Source: an uncultured Faecalibacterium sp.
GTDB lineage: Bacteria; Bacillota; Clostridia; Oscillospirales; Ruminococcaceae
Direction: 5' to 3'
Length of the DNA: 64,000 nucleotides
Assembly: GCA_934548045.1 (NCBI GenBank)
Contig: CAKTEM010000004.1
Span: forward strand, 62,001-126,000
Each line of letters starts with the position of its first letter. Position 1 is the stretch's first letter. Positions 40,864-50,228 of the stretch are shown here, piece by piece. Under the pieces are notes generated by a model, which did not search any database, was not told the origin of the DNA, and was given only the letters and a program-made list of their open reading frames with translations. A program made the translations under genes and the position numbers.

Positions 40864-43524
40864 ATGGCAACGAATCTCCAACAGGAATTTTGCGCTCTGC
40901 GCGATACCTATATTGAAAAGCAATTTGGCCGCCTGAACGATATGCAGCGCGAAGCGGTCTTTACCACAAAGGGGCCGCTTCTGATCCTGGCCGGTGCAGG
41001 CAGCGGAAAGACCACTGTGCTGGTGAACCGCATCGCGAACCTTATCCGGTTCGGCTCGGCTCATGGCTCCAAGTGGACGCCCCGGGAAGTGACCGAGGAT
41101 GATGTGAAAGCTCTGCGCACGGCCATCATGACCGGTACGGATGCGCCCAGCTGGCTGGATGGAATGTTACGGCAGGATGCCGTCCGGAGCTGGAACGTGA
41201 TGGCGATCACCTTTACCAACAAGGCGGCAGGGGAGCTGAAAGAACGTCTGCGGAATATGCTGGGCGGCGAAGAGGGCGACGAAGTGTTTGCGTCTACCTT
41301 CCACTCGGCCTGTGTCCGTATCCTGCGCCGCTGGGCAGAGGAAATCGGCTACCCGAAAAGCTTTACGATTTACGACACCGACGACGCTCAGCGTGTGATG
41401 AAGAGCGTCTACAAAGAGCTGAGCGTCGACGATAAATTTTTCCCGGTCAAAAGTGCCATCAACCAGATGAGCCGCTGGAAAGACCAGCTCATCAGTCCGC
41501 AGGAAGCTCTTCAGACCCCAGCAAAGGATACCAAGGGTGCGCTGGCGGCAAAAATCTATGCGGCCTACGAGAAAAAACTCCGTGATGCCGGTGCGTTCGA
41601 CTTCGATGACCTGATTTATTACACGGTCTATCTCCTCGCCGAACACAAAGAGGCACGGGAGTTTTACCAGAACAAATACCGCTATCTGCTGGTAGACGAG
41701 TATCAGGATACCAGTGTGGCACAGTTCCGGCTCGTCAGCCTGCTGACCGGCCCAGAAAAGAACATCTGCGTTGTCGGTGACGATGACCAGAGCATTTATC
41801 GGTTTCGTGGTGCGACCATCGAGAACATCCTCAATTTCGAGCGCATTTATCCGGGAACCAAGACGATTCGTCTGGAACAAAACTACCGTTCTACGTCGAA
41901 TATCCTGAACGCCGCGAACTGTGTTATCCAGCACAACACCGAGCGAAAGGGCAAGACCCTCTGGACGAAAAACGGCGAGGGTGACAAGGTGCATGTCTAT
42001 ACCGCCGAGAACGAGCAGGACGAAGCGAGCCACATTGCGGACATCATCGGCCAGCACCTGAAAGAGGGCGGCCACCTCTCCGACCATGCCGTTCTGTATC
42101 GGATGAACGCCCAGTCGGCACCTATCGAAAGCTACTTCACCCGTGCCGGCATCCCTCACAAAATTGTGGGCGGCCAGCGGTTCAACGACCGCAAAGAGGT
42201 CAAGGATATCCATTCCTACATGTCCATCGTGGCGAACTCCCGGGATGATGTGCGCCTGCGGCGCATCATCAACGAGCCTGCGCGAAAAATTGGCGCAACG
42301 ACCATCGACGTCATTGCAGACCTCGCCGCACAGGAAGGGGTCAGCATGTTGGAGATCATCAGCCATGCCGACCAGTACGCAAAACTTTCCCGTGCCATCA
42401 TGCCCCTGCTCAAGTTCTGGCAGATCTACCAGAGTTTGCAGGAGTCGCTGGAAACACGCACCCTTGATGAATTTGCGTCCGATGTCATTGAATTGACCGG
42501 TTACAAGGCCATGCTGGAAGCGGACATCGCCAAGGGTCACGAGGATGCCGCTGACCGGCTGCAGAACCTTGGCCAGCTCGTCAACAACGTCAAAAATTAC
42601 TGCGACCAGCACGGCGAAGAGGCCAGCTTGGAAGGCTACCTCGAGGACATCGCCCTTATCAGCGATATCGACAGCTACAACGAAAGTGCGGATCAGGTCG
42701 TGCTGATGACCATCCACTCGGCCAAGGGATTGGAGTTCCCCTATGTATTCCTCATTGGCATGGAAGAGGGCGTCTTCCCCAGTGAGATGAGCAAATATTC
42801 CGAGGCTGACCTTGAAGAAGAGCGGCGTTTGGCATACGTTGGCATCACGCGTGCCAAGAAAGAATTGTACATCTCCGACAGCGTCACCCGGATGCTTTAC
42901 GGTCGGACCCAGCGGAATGAGCCGAGCCGATTTCTCCGGGAGATCGAGCCGGAATACCTCGAAGAGACGCGCAGTCCGGTGTTGGAACAGCGTTCCCGTC
43001 TGGGCGGCTGGGGTTCCGGTTATAGCGATACGGTTCCGGGCGGAGCGTCCGGCTATTCAGGTGCGTCCGGCTGGGGCCGGTCGGCATCCAGTTATGGCGG
43101 CGGCTACGGCGGCGGATATGGTTCGGGTTACAGCAACCGCAGCGGCTACCTGAACCGGGAGTACAACGCCGGGGAGCGGAGCGGCGGTTTTGGCTCCGGC
43201 TATGGCCGCAGCAGTTCGGCCAGCCCGAACGTCCAGCACAGCAGCTTCGGCAGCGGTTACGGACGCCCGGCGGCACCCAAGGCACCTGCGCAGAAAACGA
43301 GTTTCGGCAGTGTGCAGACTACCTCGACCACGCGTCCGGCAGCAAACCAGCCCAAACACTACGAGCCGGGCGATATCGTGGAACACAAGGTCTTCGGCCG
43401 CGGCACGGTGTTAAAGGTCAAACCGGCCGCAGGCGACCAGATCGTGGAGATCAACTTTGAAAAAGTCGGCGTGAAAAAGACGATGGCAAATTTTGCGCCG
43501 CTTACCAAAATAACGGAGGAATAA
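40864..43524 (+). CDS. pcrA: UvrD/PcrA-type DNA helicase with Gly/Ser/Tyr-rich linker
   Basis: 886 residues. SF1A helicase motifs are in order: Q motif LNDMQREAV, I LAGAGSGKTTVLVNRI, II LVDEYQDTS, III VGDDDQSIYRFRGA, IV LEQNYRSTSNIL, V TIHSAKGLEFPYVFLIG, VI RRLAYVGITRAKKELY. Between motifs I and Ia is an insertion of about 30 residues. Residues about 710-830 are a low-complexity linker with repeated SGY, GGYG and GSGYG units. The final ~55 residues (GDIVEHKVFGRGTVLKVKPA) form the Tudor-like domain that contacts RNA polymerase. PcrA acts in repair, replication of plasmids and transcription-coupled repair. AGGTGAAACA precedes the ATG at 40864. thyX follows after six bases. Confidence 0.95.
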   Translation: MATNLQQEFCALRDTYIEKQFGRLNDMQREAVFTTKGPLLILAGAGSGKTTVLVNRIANLIRFGSAHGSKWTPREVTEDDVKALRTAIMTGTDAPSWLDGMLRQDAVRSWNVMAITFTNKAAGELKERLRNMLGGEEGDEVFASTFHSACVRILRRWAEEIGYPKSFTIYDTDDAQRVMKSVYKELSVDDKFFPVKSAINQMSRWKDQLISPQEALQTPAKDTKGALAAKIYAAYEKKLRDAGAFDFDDLIYYTVYLLAEHKEAREFYQNKYRYLLVDEYQDTSVAQFRLVSLLTGPEKNICVVGDDDQSIYRFRGATIENILNFERIYPGTKTIRLEQNYRSTSNILNAANCVIQHNTERKGKTLWTKNGEGDKVHVYTAENEQDEASHIADIIGQHLKEGGHLSDHAVLYRMNAQSAPIESYFTRAGIPHKIVGGQRFNDRKEVKDIHSYMSIVANSRDDVRLRRIINEPARKIGATTIDVIADLAAQEGVSMLEIISHADQYAKLSRAIMPLLKFWQIYQSLQESLETRTLDEFASDVIELTGYKAMLEADIAKGHEDAADRLQNLGQLVNNVKNYCDQHGEEASLEGYLEDIALISDIDSYNESADQVVLMTIHSAKGLEFPYVFLIGMEEGVFPSEMSKYSEADLEEERRLAYVGITRAKKELYISDSVTRMLYGRTQRNEPSRFLREIEPEYLEETRSPVLEQRSRLGGWGSGYSDTVPGGASGYSGASGWGRSASSYGGGYGGGYGSGYSNRSGYLNREYNAGERSGGFGSGYGRSSSASPNVQHSSFGSGYGRPAAPKAPAQKTSFGSVQTTSTTRPAANQPKHYEPGDIVEHKVFGRGTVLKVKPAAGDQIVEINFEKVGVKKTMANFAPLTKITEE

Positions 43525-43530
43525 CCAAAT

Positions 43531-44316
43531 ATGATGACCGTTCGATTGATCGCGCACACGCCCGACCCGGAAAAGGTCGTGGCAGCAGCGGCCAAGCTCT
43601 GCTATTCGGATGCGCACATCACCGACCTGCTGGACGGACTGGACGAGGAAAAGACGGCGAAGTTTCTGAATATGCTCAGCGACCTCGGCCATGCAAGCCC
43701 CATTGAACATGCCAGCTTCACCTTTGGCATCGAGGGCGTCAGCCGCACCCTGCTGGCCCAGATCACCCGGCACCGCATCGCATCGTTCAGCGTCCAGAGC
43801 CAGCGGTATGTCCGGCTGGATGATTTCCGCTATGTCATTCCGCCTGAGATCGAGGCGATTCCCGAAGCAAAGGAAGCTTTTCTCGAGAGCATGAACGAGG
43901 ACGCAAAGCGGTATCTCGACCTCGCCAAAAAGCTGGAAGACGGCCACACCGCCCGGCTGATGGCGGAAGGGATGCCCGAAAAGCAGGCACGCGCCAAGGC
44001 ATCCAAGCAGGCCAACGAGGACGCGCGCTTTGTCCTGCCTAACGCCTGCGAGACGAAGATGGTCGTCACCATGAACGCGCGCAGCTTGCAGAATTTCTTC
44101 CACCTGCGCTGCTGCAACCGCGCCCAGTGGGAGATCCGGGAGCTGGCAGAGAAGATGTTCGAGCTGGTCTACCCGGTGGCACCCCACATTTTCCGCACTG
44201 CTGGCCCAGCCTGCGTTTCCGGCCCCTGCCCGGAGGGCAAGATGTGCTGCGGCAAAACAGCGGAAGTCCGCGCAAAATATGCTGCACTGAAAGGGGAGCA
44301 GGTCAGCCATGAGTGA
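43531..44316 (+). CDS. thyX: FAD-dependent thymidylate synthase
   Basis: 261 residues. The ThyX motif RHRxxSxxxxSxR is present as RHRIASFSVQSQR near residue 88. The enzyme methylates dUMP using methylene-THF and reduced FAD, so it depends on the folate pathway encoded at 12-15 kb. Two consecutive ATG codons begin the gene. Its last eight bases overlap tmk, which makes dTDP from its product, so the two are translationally coupled. Confidence 0.96.
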   Translation: MMTVRLIAHTPDPEKVVAAAAKLCYSDAHITDLLDGLDEEKTAKFLNMLSDLGHASPIEHASFTFGIEGVSRTLLAQITRHRIASFSVQSQRYVRLDDFRYVIPPEIEAIPEAKEAFLESMNEDAKRYLDLAKKLEDGHTARLMAEGMPEKQARAKASKQANEDARFVLPNACETKMVVTMNARSLQNFFHLRCCNRAQWEIRELAEKMFELVYPVAPHIFRTAGPACVSGPCPEGKMCCGKTAEVRAKYAALKGEQVSHE

Positions 44317-44986
44317 GAAAAAGGGAACCCTCATCGTTCTGGAAGGTCTGGACGGCAGCGGCAAGGCGACACAGGCGAAACTGCTGGCCGAGAACCTGAA
44401 AGCGCAGGGGAAACAGGTGAAGGAGATCACCTTCCCGGATTACGCCAGCGATTCCAGCGCGCTCGTCAAGATGTATCTGGCCGGTCAGTTCGGCGACAAG
44501 CCCGATGATGTCAACGCTTACGCTGCATCGAGCTTTTATGCCGTTGACCGCTATGCCAGCTATAAAAAGGACTGGGGCAAGTTTTACAACGATGGCGGCG
44601 TCATCATCGCTGACCGCTACACCACCTCGAACGCCGTCCACCAGTGTTCCAAGCTTCCACCGGAGCAGTGGGAGAGCTTTTTGAACTGGCTGTTTGACTA
44701 CGAATTTCGTCTGCTGGGGCTTCCGGCACCTGACCGGGTGATTTATCTGCAGGTCGACCCGGCGGTGAGCCAGAAGCTGATGACCGGCCGTTACCACGGC
44801 GACGAGAGCAAAAAGGACGTACACGAGAAAGATTTGGAATATCTGGCCCGGAGCCGGAAGGCTGCCGAGTTCTGTGCGGCGCATCTGGGCTGGAAGACCG
44901 TCCACTGCACCGAGGGCGGCACCATGCGCACCATCGAGGCCATCCAGTCTGAGGTTCAGGCACTTGCGGCGGAGGTCCTGGGCTGA
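44309..44986 (+). CDS. tmk: Thymidylate kinase
   Basis: 225 residues. P-loop EGLDGSGKATQAKLLAENL; note that Lys-Ala replaces the usual Lys-Ser/Thr after GSG. TMP-binding DRYTTSNAVHQ (DRY motif) follows, and VIYLQVDP is typical. It phosphorylates dTMP to dTDP. The start overlaps thyX by eight bases; GGGGAGCAGG in the thyX end acts as ribosome binding site. Confidence 0.95.
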   Translation: MSEKKGTLIVLEGLDGSGKATQAKLLAENLKAQGKQVKEITFPDYASDSSALVKMYLAGQFGDKPDDVNAYAASSFYAVDRYASYKKDWGKFYNDGGVIIADRYTTSNAVHQCSKLPPEQWESFLNWLFDYEFRLLGLPAPDRVIYLQVDPAVSQKLMTGRYHGDESKKDVHEKDLEYLARSRKAAEFCAAHLGWKTVHCTEGGTMRTIEAIQSEVQALAAEVLG

Positions 44987-45026
44987 CCGGGCCGCATAAC
45001 AATTGATAAAGGAGGCATCCTATCTG

Positions 45027-45839
45027 ATGTACCGTTTGATGCAGCCGTCGGACATGGCGGCGGTGCTTTCGCTCTGGAAGCGAGAGCGTGGAGACACAGA
45101 AGAATTTGCAAAAACTGCCATCGAGCGTTTCGCCGGTGTGCAGAACGTCTATGTTGCGGAAGAAAATGACCGGATCGTGGCCTTTGCGCTGGCGGTCCCG
45201 GTCACCTTGCAGGGCCGGGCAGGCAATTACCTGTACGCGCTCTGCGGTCAGGGCAGTCTGCTGCTGGCCGGTCTGGTCGATTACCTCTGCGCTCAGCAGA
45301 AACTGCGCGGTGCAGGCTTTACGGTCACGGTTCCAGCCAGTGCTGAGCAGGGAAACCTGCTCGAGGATAAGGGCTTTCAGCACGCGTTTGCTCTCCGCTG
45401 TCTGCCCCGGGAAGTGGAGCGGAACCTGTGGAGTCAGGCCGAATTCGACTCGGTAACGGCGAAAAAGCTCTGCGAATTGCGCGCGAAGTTCTGGCCGGAT
45501 ACGGTGCAGTTCACACCCGAGCGGATGGCGGTCGTGCTGGGCGATCTGTATTCGCGCGGCGCAACGCTGGTCTCGAGCGAAAAGGGTTACGGCGTTTATT
45601 TCCGTCAAGAGGACACCCTCTATTTCGTCGAACTGATGGCCGAGGACGACCGTTCCGCCGAGAAATTGATGGAAGCAGCCCGTGAAAAAGAAGTCATCGT
45701 CGAAAAGGCGGTCATCACCGTCGGCGCAATGCAGAACCTCTTCCTCGGAGAGGGTAGACGGCAGGAGTACGGCATGATCCGCTTTGAGGGTGAGCCGTTC
45801 GACGTGTCGGACAGCTACATGCGGCTGATGCTGGATTAA
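45027..45839 (+). CDS. GNAT family N-acetyltransferase (1)
   Basis: 270 residues. The N-terminal half has the GNAT beta-alpha plan (YRLMQPSDMAAVLSLWKRER, then VYVAEENDRIVAFALAVPV and a C-terminal DKGFQHAF acetyl-CoA end). A second domain without clear similarity occupies residues about 140-270. Substrate unknown. I start at the ATG at 45027; AAAGGAGG lies ten bases upstream. It is followed after 15 bases by mltG, with which it probably forms an operon. Confidence 0.75.
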   Translation: MYRLMQPSDMAAVLSLWKRERGDTEEFAKTAIERFAGVQNVYVAEENDRIVAFALAVPVTLQGRAGNYLYALCGQGSLLLAGLVDYLCAQQKLRGAGFTVTVPASAEQGNLLEDKGFQHAFALRCLPREVERNLWSQAEFDSVTAKKLCELRAKFWPDTVQFTPERMAVVLGDLYSRGATLVSSEKGYGVYFRQEDTLYFVELMAEDDRSAEKLMEAAREKEVIVEKAVITVGAMQNLFLGEGRRQEYGMIRFEGEPFDVSDSYMRLMLD

Positions 45840-45854
45840 AAAAGGAAGGTGCGT

Positions 45855-47003
45855 ATGGCACAGAGAGCGACCCACGCCCGGAAGAAAAAGGGCGGCATCG
45901 GGAAGATTTTGCTCATCATCGTTCTGCTGCTGGTTCTGGCGGCAGGCGGTGCGTTCCTGCTGGCAAGGCAGGAGATTTACGGCAAGGATGGCGGCGAGAC
46001 CGTCACCGTTTCCATCGAGCAGGGAAGCGGCGTGGCGACCATCGCCAAAAAGCTGAAAAATGCAGGCGTCATCAAATTTCCACAGCTGTTCCGCTGGTAC
46101 GTCGGCAAAAACGGCGCGGCGGCAAAGCTGCAATACGGCGAGTTCACCCTGACCGCCGGGGAGTCCTACGATGATATCATCACCAGCCTGTCGGAGTACG
46201 CCAAGGCGGAGTCGGTGCGGCTGACCTTCCCGGAGGGAACGACCGCCATCGCTATGGCGAAAAAGATGGAAGAGGCCGGGCTGTGTACCGCCGAAGAGTT
46301 CCTTGAAGAGGCCAACACCGGCGATTTCAGCGAGTATAAGTTCTGGTCGTATGTTCCGGACGACAAGGACGCCCCCGACCGCTTTATGAAGTGCGAGGGA
46401 TATCTCTTCCCGGACACCTACGAGTTCCTTGTGGATGATACCGTCCATAACTACGTTGCAACGTTCTATTCACATTTCAATCAGCAGATCACCGACGAGA
46501 TGTATAAAAAACTCGATGAGCAGGGCATGACTCTGCCCGAACTCATCACGCTGGCATCGTTTGTCCAGGAGGAAGCCGGAAACGATCAGGATGCAAATGT
46601 TGCGCAGGTCTTCCGGAATCGTCTGTCCGAGGGTTCACCTTACCCGAAGCTCCAGAGCAATGCGTCCAGCTATATCCAAAGCGACGCGGATAACAACTAC
46701 CTCTGGAACTGGGTCGCGCCCTATTACGGCGGCTGGGAGAAGATCCCGGAAAATATCGTCAATGCGTATGATACCTATACCTGTACCGGCCTGCCTGCCG
46801 GCCCCATCTCGAACCCGGGCATGGCGGCAATTCAGGCATCCCTTGACCCGAAGTATGACGCGGATGTGAAGGACTGCTATTTCTTTGTCACCGACCTGTC
46901 GGGCCACTACTATTACGCCAAGACCTACGCCGAACACACGGTCAACTGTGAAAAGGCTGCTGCAGTCAACAAAAGTTACAGCAGCTCTTCGTCCAAAAAC
47001 TGA
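45855..47003 (+). CDS. mltG: Endolytic transglycosylase MltG
   Basis: 382 residues. A Lys/Arg-rich cytosolic start and one membrane helix (about 15-38) are followed by a LysM-like region (VTVSIEQGSGVATIAKKLKN) and the YceG catalytic domain with LASFVQEEAG containing the catalytic Glu, QVFRNRL, and GLPAGPISNPGMAAI. MltG cuts nascent glycan strands and limits their length. AAAGGAAG precedes the ATG at 45855; a GTG six bases earlier lies on this site. It is followed after 21 bases by the U32 peptidase gene, a common neighbour. Confidence 0.94.
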   Translation: MAQRATHARKKKGGIGKILLIIVLLLVLAAGGAFLLARQEIYGKDGGETVTVSIEQGSGVATIAKKLKNAGVIKFPQLFRWYVGKNGAAAKLQYGEFTLTAGESYDDIITSLSEYAKAESVRLTFPEGTTAIAMAKKMEEAGLCTAEEFLEEANTGDFSEYKFWSYVPDDKDAPDRFMKCEGYLFPDTYEFLVDDTVHNYVATFYSHFNQQITDEMYKKLDEQGMTLPELITLASFVQEEAGNDQDANVAQVFRNRLSEGSPYPKLQSNASSYIQSDADNNYLWNWVAPYYGGWEKIPENIVNAYDTYTCTGLPAGPISNPGMAAIQASLDPKYDADVKDCYFFVTDLSGHYYYAKTYAEHTVNCEKAAAVNKSYSSSSSKN

Positions 47004-47024
47004 TAGAGAAGGAATGTAAAAACC

Positions 47025-48245
47025 ATGCTTGAGATCCCAGAACTTCTGTCTCCGGCAGGCGACATTGAACGCCTGCGCTACGCCATCAACTACGGCGCGG
47101 ATGCTGTCTATTGCAGTCTGCCCGAATTCGGGATGCGCTCCGCTCCGACCAACTTTACCCCGGAGCAGCTGTCCGAGGGCGTCATCTATGCCCATGCGCG
47201 CGGACGCAAAGTTTACCTGACCATGAACACCCTGCCGACCAACGAGGAAGCCGACCGTCTGCCGCAGGCCATCAAGGATGCCGCCGCTGCCGGTGTGGAT
47301 GCCTTCATCGTGGCAGACCTCGGTGTGCTGGACGCATGCAAGACCTTTGCGCCGGAGATCGACGTCCACATGTCCACCCAGACCGGAATCACCAACTGGG
47401 CGGCGGCAAACGCGGCCTATAAGATGGGCGCGAAGCGTGTCGTTCTGGCACGGGAGCTGACGTTACAGGACATCGCTACCATCCGCGACAAGACGCCGCC
47501 GGAACTGGAAATTGAAGCCTTTGTCCATGGCGCGATGTGCATGAGCGTGTCGGGCCGGTGTCTGCTGTCCAATTACATGGCTGGCCGTGACGCAAACCGC
47601 GGCCAGTGCGCCCAGCCCTGCCGCTGGAAATACTACCTCAGCGAGGAGACGCGCCCGGGCCAGCTGTACGAGATCGGCGAGAACGAGAACGGCAGCTACA
47701 TCCTGAACGCGAATGATATGTGTACGGCACCCTTCCTCGACCTCATCTGCAAGGCAGGCGTCGACAGCCTGAAGATCGAGGGCCGTGCCAAGACCTTCTA
47801 CTATGTCGCCAGCGTCACGGCGGCCTACCGCAAGGCACTTGACCAGTATCTGGCCGACCCGATGAACGAGAACTTCGACCTGCCGGAGTCGGTTCTGGAC
47901 GAGCTGACCCGTACCAGCCACCGCCACTATTCGCCCGGTTTCTACTTTGGCCGGGAGCAGGCGCGGCAGGCCACCGACAGCGCGACCTATATCCGCGAGT
48001 GGGAGTTCGTCGGCACGGTGGACAGCTGGGAGAAGGGCGTCGCCCACTGCCAGCAGCGCGGCAAGTGGAGCCTCGGCGATACGCTGGAAGTTCTCTGCCC
48101 GGACGGACGCAGTATTCCGCTGAACCCGGAGTGGATCGAGAACGAGGCCGGACAGCGTGTGGAGTCCACGCCGCACGCGATGGAAAAGTACACCATCCCG
48201 ACCCCGGAACTTCCGCCGATGAGTCTGCTCCGCCGGAAAGTTTAA
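47025..48245 (+). CDS. U32 family peptidase
   Basis: 406 residues. The U32 signature is EAFVHGAMCMSVSGRCLLSN followed by CAQPCRWKYYL, with four conserved cysteines that could hold a metal or Fe-S cluster. PELLSPAGDIERLRYAINYG at the N-terminus is also typical. Family members include RlhA/TrhP-type RNA-modifying proteins and collagenase-like peptidases; genes beside mltG in Bacillota are usually annotated only as peptidase U32. GAGAAGGAATG precedes the ATG. Repeat R4 starts two bases after the stop. Confidence 0.92.
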   Translation: MLEIPELLSPAGDIERLRYAINYGADAVYCSLPEFGMRSAPTNFTPEQLSEGVIYAHARGRKVYLTMNTLPTNEEADRLPQAIKDAAAAGVDAFIVADLGVLDACKTFAPEIDVHMSTQTGITNWAAANAAYKMGAKRVVLARELTLQDIATIRDKTPPELEIEAFVHGAMCMSVSGRCLLSNYMAGRDANRGQCAQPCRWKYYLSEETRPGQLYEIGENENGSYILNANDMCTAPFLDLICKAGVDSLKIEGRAKTFYYVASVTAAYRKALDQYLADPMNENFDLPESVLDELTRTSHRHYSPGFYFGREQARQATDSATYIREWEFVGTVDSWEKGVAHCQQRGKWSLGDTLEVLCPDGRSIPLNPEWIENEAGQRVESTPHAMEKYTIPTPELPPMSLLRRKV

Positions 48246-48246
48246 T

Positions 48247-48315
48247 AGCCCTCTCAGTCTCGCATCCGCTCGCCAGCTCTCCCAAAGGGAGAGCCACTGG
48301 CGTGTCGGTTAAGTT
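48247..48315 (+). repeat. Modular repeat, copy R4 (short form)
   Basis: AGCCCTCTCAGTC, then GCCAGCTCTCCC..GGGAGAGC hairpin and CCACTGGCGTGTCGGTTAAG. It directly follows the U32 stop. Confidence 0.75.
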
Positions 48316-48330
48316 TTAAATACAAACAAT

Positions 48331-48400
48331 AAATGCCGGGCCTCGCGGTCTGGATTCACAACAGCAAACCTGTGAATCTGTCCAGCGGAGTCCGGCATTT
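48331..48400. terminator. Bidirectional terminator between U32 gene and peptide-binding lipoprotein
   Basis: AAATGCCGG pairs with CCGGCATTT and an inner GATTCACA/TGTGAATC stem adds eight pairs. A/T tracts on both sides serve both convergent genes. Confidence 0.75.
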
Positions 48401-48405
48401 TATGT

Positions 48406-49968
48406 TTATTCTTTTGTGGTAAAAGTCAGGTCCAGCACTGGACCGAAAGGGTCGAACACGAGATTCTTGATGCCGCTGGCAATCAGCAGGCGTTTCTGCT
48501 GGGCAAACAGCGGAACCACGGCACAGTCGCTGACGAGCTGACGCTCACAAGCGGCCAGCAGGGAACAGCGTGTGCTGCCGGTTGCAGTTGTGCTTGCGCT
48601 GAGCTGGGTAGAATAGAGCGCGTTGCCGTAATTTGTCAGGCCGCCGCCCTGCTCCGTGAACTGGTTCAGGATGCTGTACACACTGCCGCTCTCCGCGCTG
48701 ATGGGCGCAAGAGCGATGGTGTAGTCACCGCTGGCAAGACGCTTGTCGAATTCCTCCTGCTCGACCTCCTCGATTGAGAAGAAGAGGGAGAACTGTTTCT
48801 GCCACTCGCCGTTGATCTCCTCGGCGGCCTGTGTCAGTCCGCTTCCGGCCGGGAGCATCAGGGTGACTTTGTTGAAGTCGGAATTCTGCATCCCCTGCCG
48901 GGCATCCAGATAGAGCTGCTTTGCGTTGGCAATGTCGGGCGTCGGGTCGCCGGCGGCGGTGCGGTAGTCGATGCCATCCACGGTCAGGCCGTCCGGGATA
49001 AGCCCGGTCGCGGTGGAAAACAGACCAGTGTCCGGCACTTCTGCGGCGTCACGGGCAACGCTGGCAAGTGCCTGCCGGAGCTCGGTGGACGCAAACACGG
49101 AGTCGCAGTTGAAGAGCAGGCTCCATGTAGTGTCGGAATAGGAAATGCTCGTGAGCGAGGTCTTTGCGCCTGTCTCATCAAGGGCGGCGGAACACTTCTC
49201 GTTGGAGATGAGCTGTTCGGCGGACTGCCCGGCGGAGCTGGTATTCTGCACCAGACGCAGGTTGTCGATGAGACTGCCCGAAGGCTCCCGGCGGAGGAAC
49301 AAGCCGTTCGCCGTCCAGTTGTAGATGTAGAAACTACCGCTGGAGAGGGTGGAAGCGGAGGTCAGGCCATAGGTGCCTCGCGTGCTTTCAAAGAAGGCCT
49401 CGTCGCAGGGCATTGCGCCGGGCAGGGTCAGCTTGGAGAGAAACGTTTCGTCCGGCGCGCTGAGCTGGAACACCAGCGTTTTGTCGCCATGGGCCGAGAC
49501 GCCCAGCGAACTTTCCGGCATCTGGCCGCTCAGGACGGCGGAACTGTTCTCGATGGCGGAGAACTCGACCGCATAGGGAGAATTCGTGTCCGCCCGGAAC
49601 ATCCGCCGGAACGCAAAGACGAAATCCTCGGCGGTGATGGCGTATTCGGTGGCGGCTCCCTTGGTGCCGGTATAGGTCAGGCCGTCCTTTAAATAAAATG
49701 TATAGGTGCGCTTGTCGGCGGAGACTTCCCACCGCTCGCACAGCTCCGGCACCAGCTGGCCGGAGGCGTCTTTCCGGACGAGGCCGCTGTACAGGTTCTC
49801 GCAGGCGATGACGTCCGAAGCCGAAGACGCCACCTGTGGGTCAAGGTTGGCCGGGATGGTGTCGACGAACCATGTGAAACTGTTGGAGCCGGAACCACAG
49901 CCGGTCAGACAGAAAGCGAACACGGCGAGAAGCAACGCCGCAGAAAAAAATCTCAGATGCTGTTTCAA
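48406..49968 (-). CDS. Peptide/nickel-type ABC binding lipoprotein (SBP family 5), orphan
   Basis: 520 residues. Signal peptide with lipobox LTGC, then the SBP_bac_5 fold (NLDPQVASSASDVIACENLY, KDGLTYTGT region and DFVFAFRRMF). Such proteins bind oligopeptides or other ligands for Opp/Dpp-type importers. No permease or ATPase gene is nearby, so it either works with a distant transporter or has a different role. It begins with TTG at 49968; AAAGGA lies ten bases upstream. The ~260 bases to murD hold only divergent upstream sequence. Confidence 0.88.
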   Translation of the reverse strand: MKQHLRFFSAALLLAVFAFCLTGCGSGSNSFTWFVDTIPANLDPQVASSASDVIACENLYSGLVRKDASGQLVPELCERWEVSADKRTYTFYLKDGLTYTGTKGAATEYAITAEDFVFAFRRMFRADTNSPYAVEFSAIENSSAVLSGQMPESSLGVSAHGDKTLVFQLSAPDETFLSKLTLPGAMPCDEAFFESTRGTYGLTSASTLSSGSFYIYNWTANGLFLRREPSGSLIDNLRLVQNTSSAGQSAEQLISNEKCSAALDETGAKTSLTSISYSDTTWSLLFNCDSVFASTELRQALASVARDAAEVPDTGLFSTATGLIPDGLTVDGIDYRTAAGDPTPDIANAKQLYLDARQGMQNSDFNKVTLMLPAGSGLTQAAEEINGEWQKQFSLFFSIEEVEQEEFDKRLASGDYTIALAPISAESGSVYSILNQFTEQGGGLTNYGNALYSTQLSASTTATGSTRCSLLAACERQLVSDCAVVPLFAQQKRLLIASGIKNLVFDPFGPVLDLTFTTKE

Positions 49969-50228
49969 GAGGAATAAGTCCTTTCGGGGTGATGAAAATG
50001 AAATCGAGAATGGCGCAGGAACAAAAAATCTGTACCTTAAGTGTAACAGAAAGCGTCGAAAAAGACAATTATCATTTTGTGGATTTCAATGGGCTTTTGA
50101 GGCATGGTTTTGGGTTTTCCGTTGCCAATTGAGAGTAAAAGGTGTAAAATGGGGAAGCAAGAGTGTAACAGCACTCCTTACAGAAACAAATACAGGATAT
50201 TACTTATTATAGAGGAGGTTCTGTTTTT

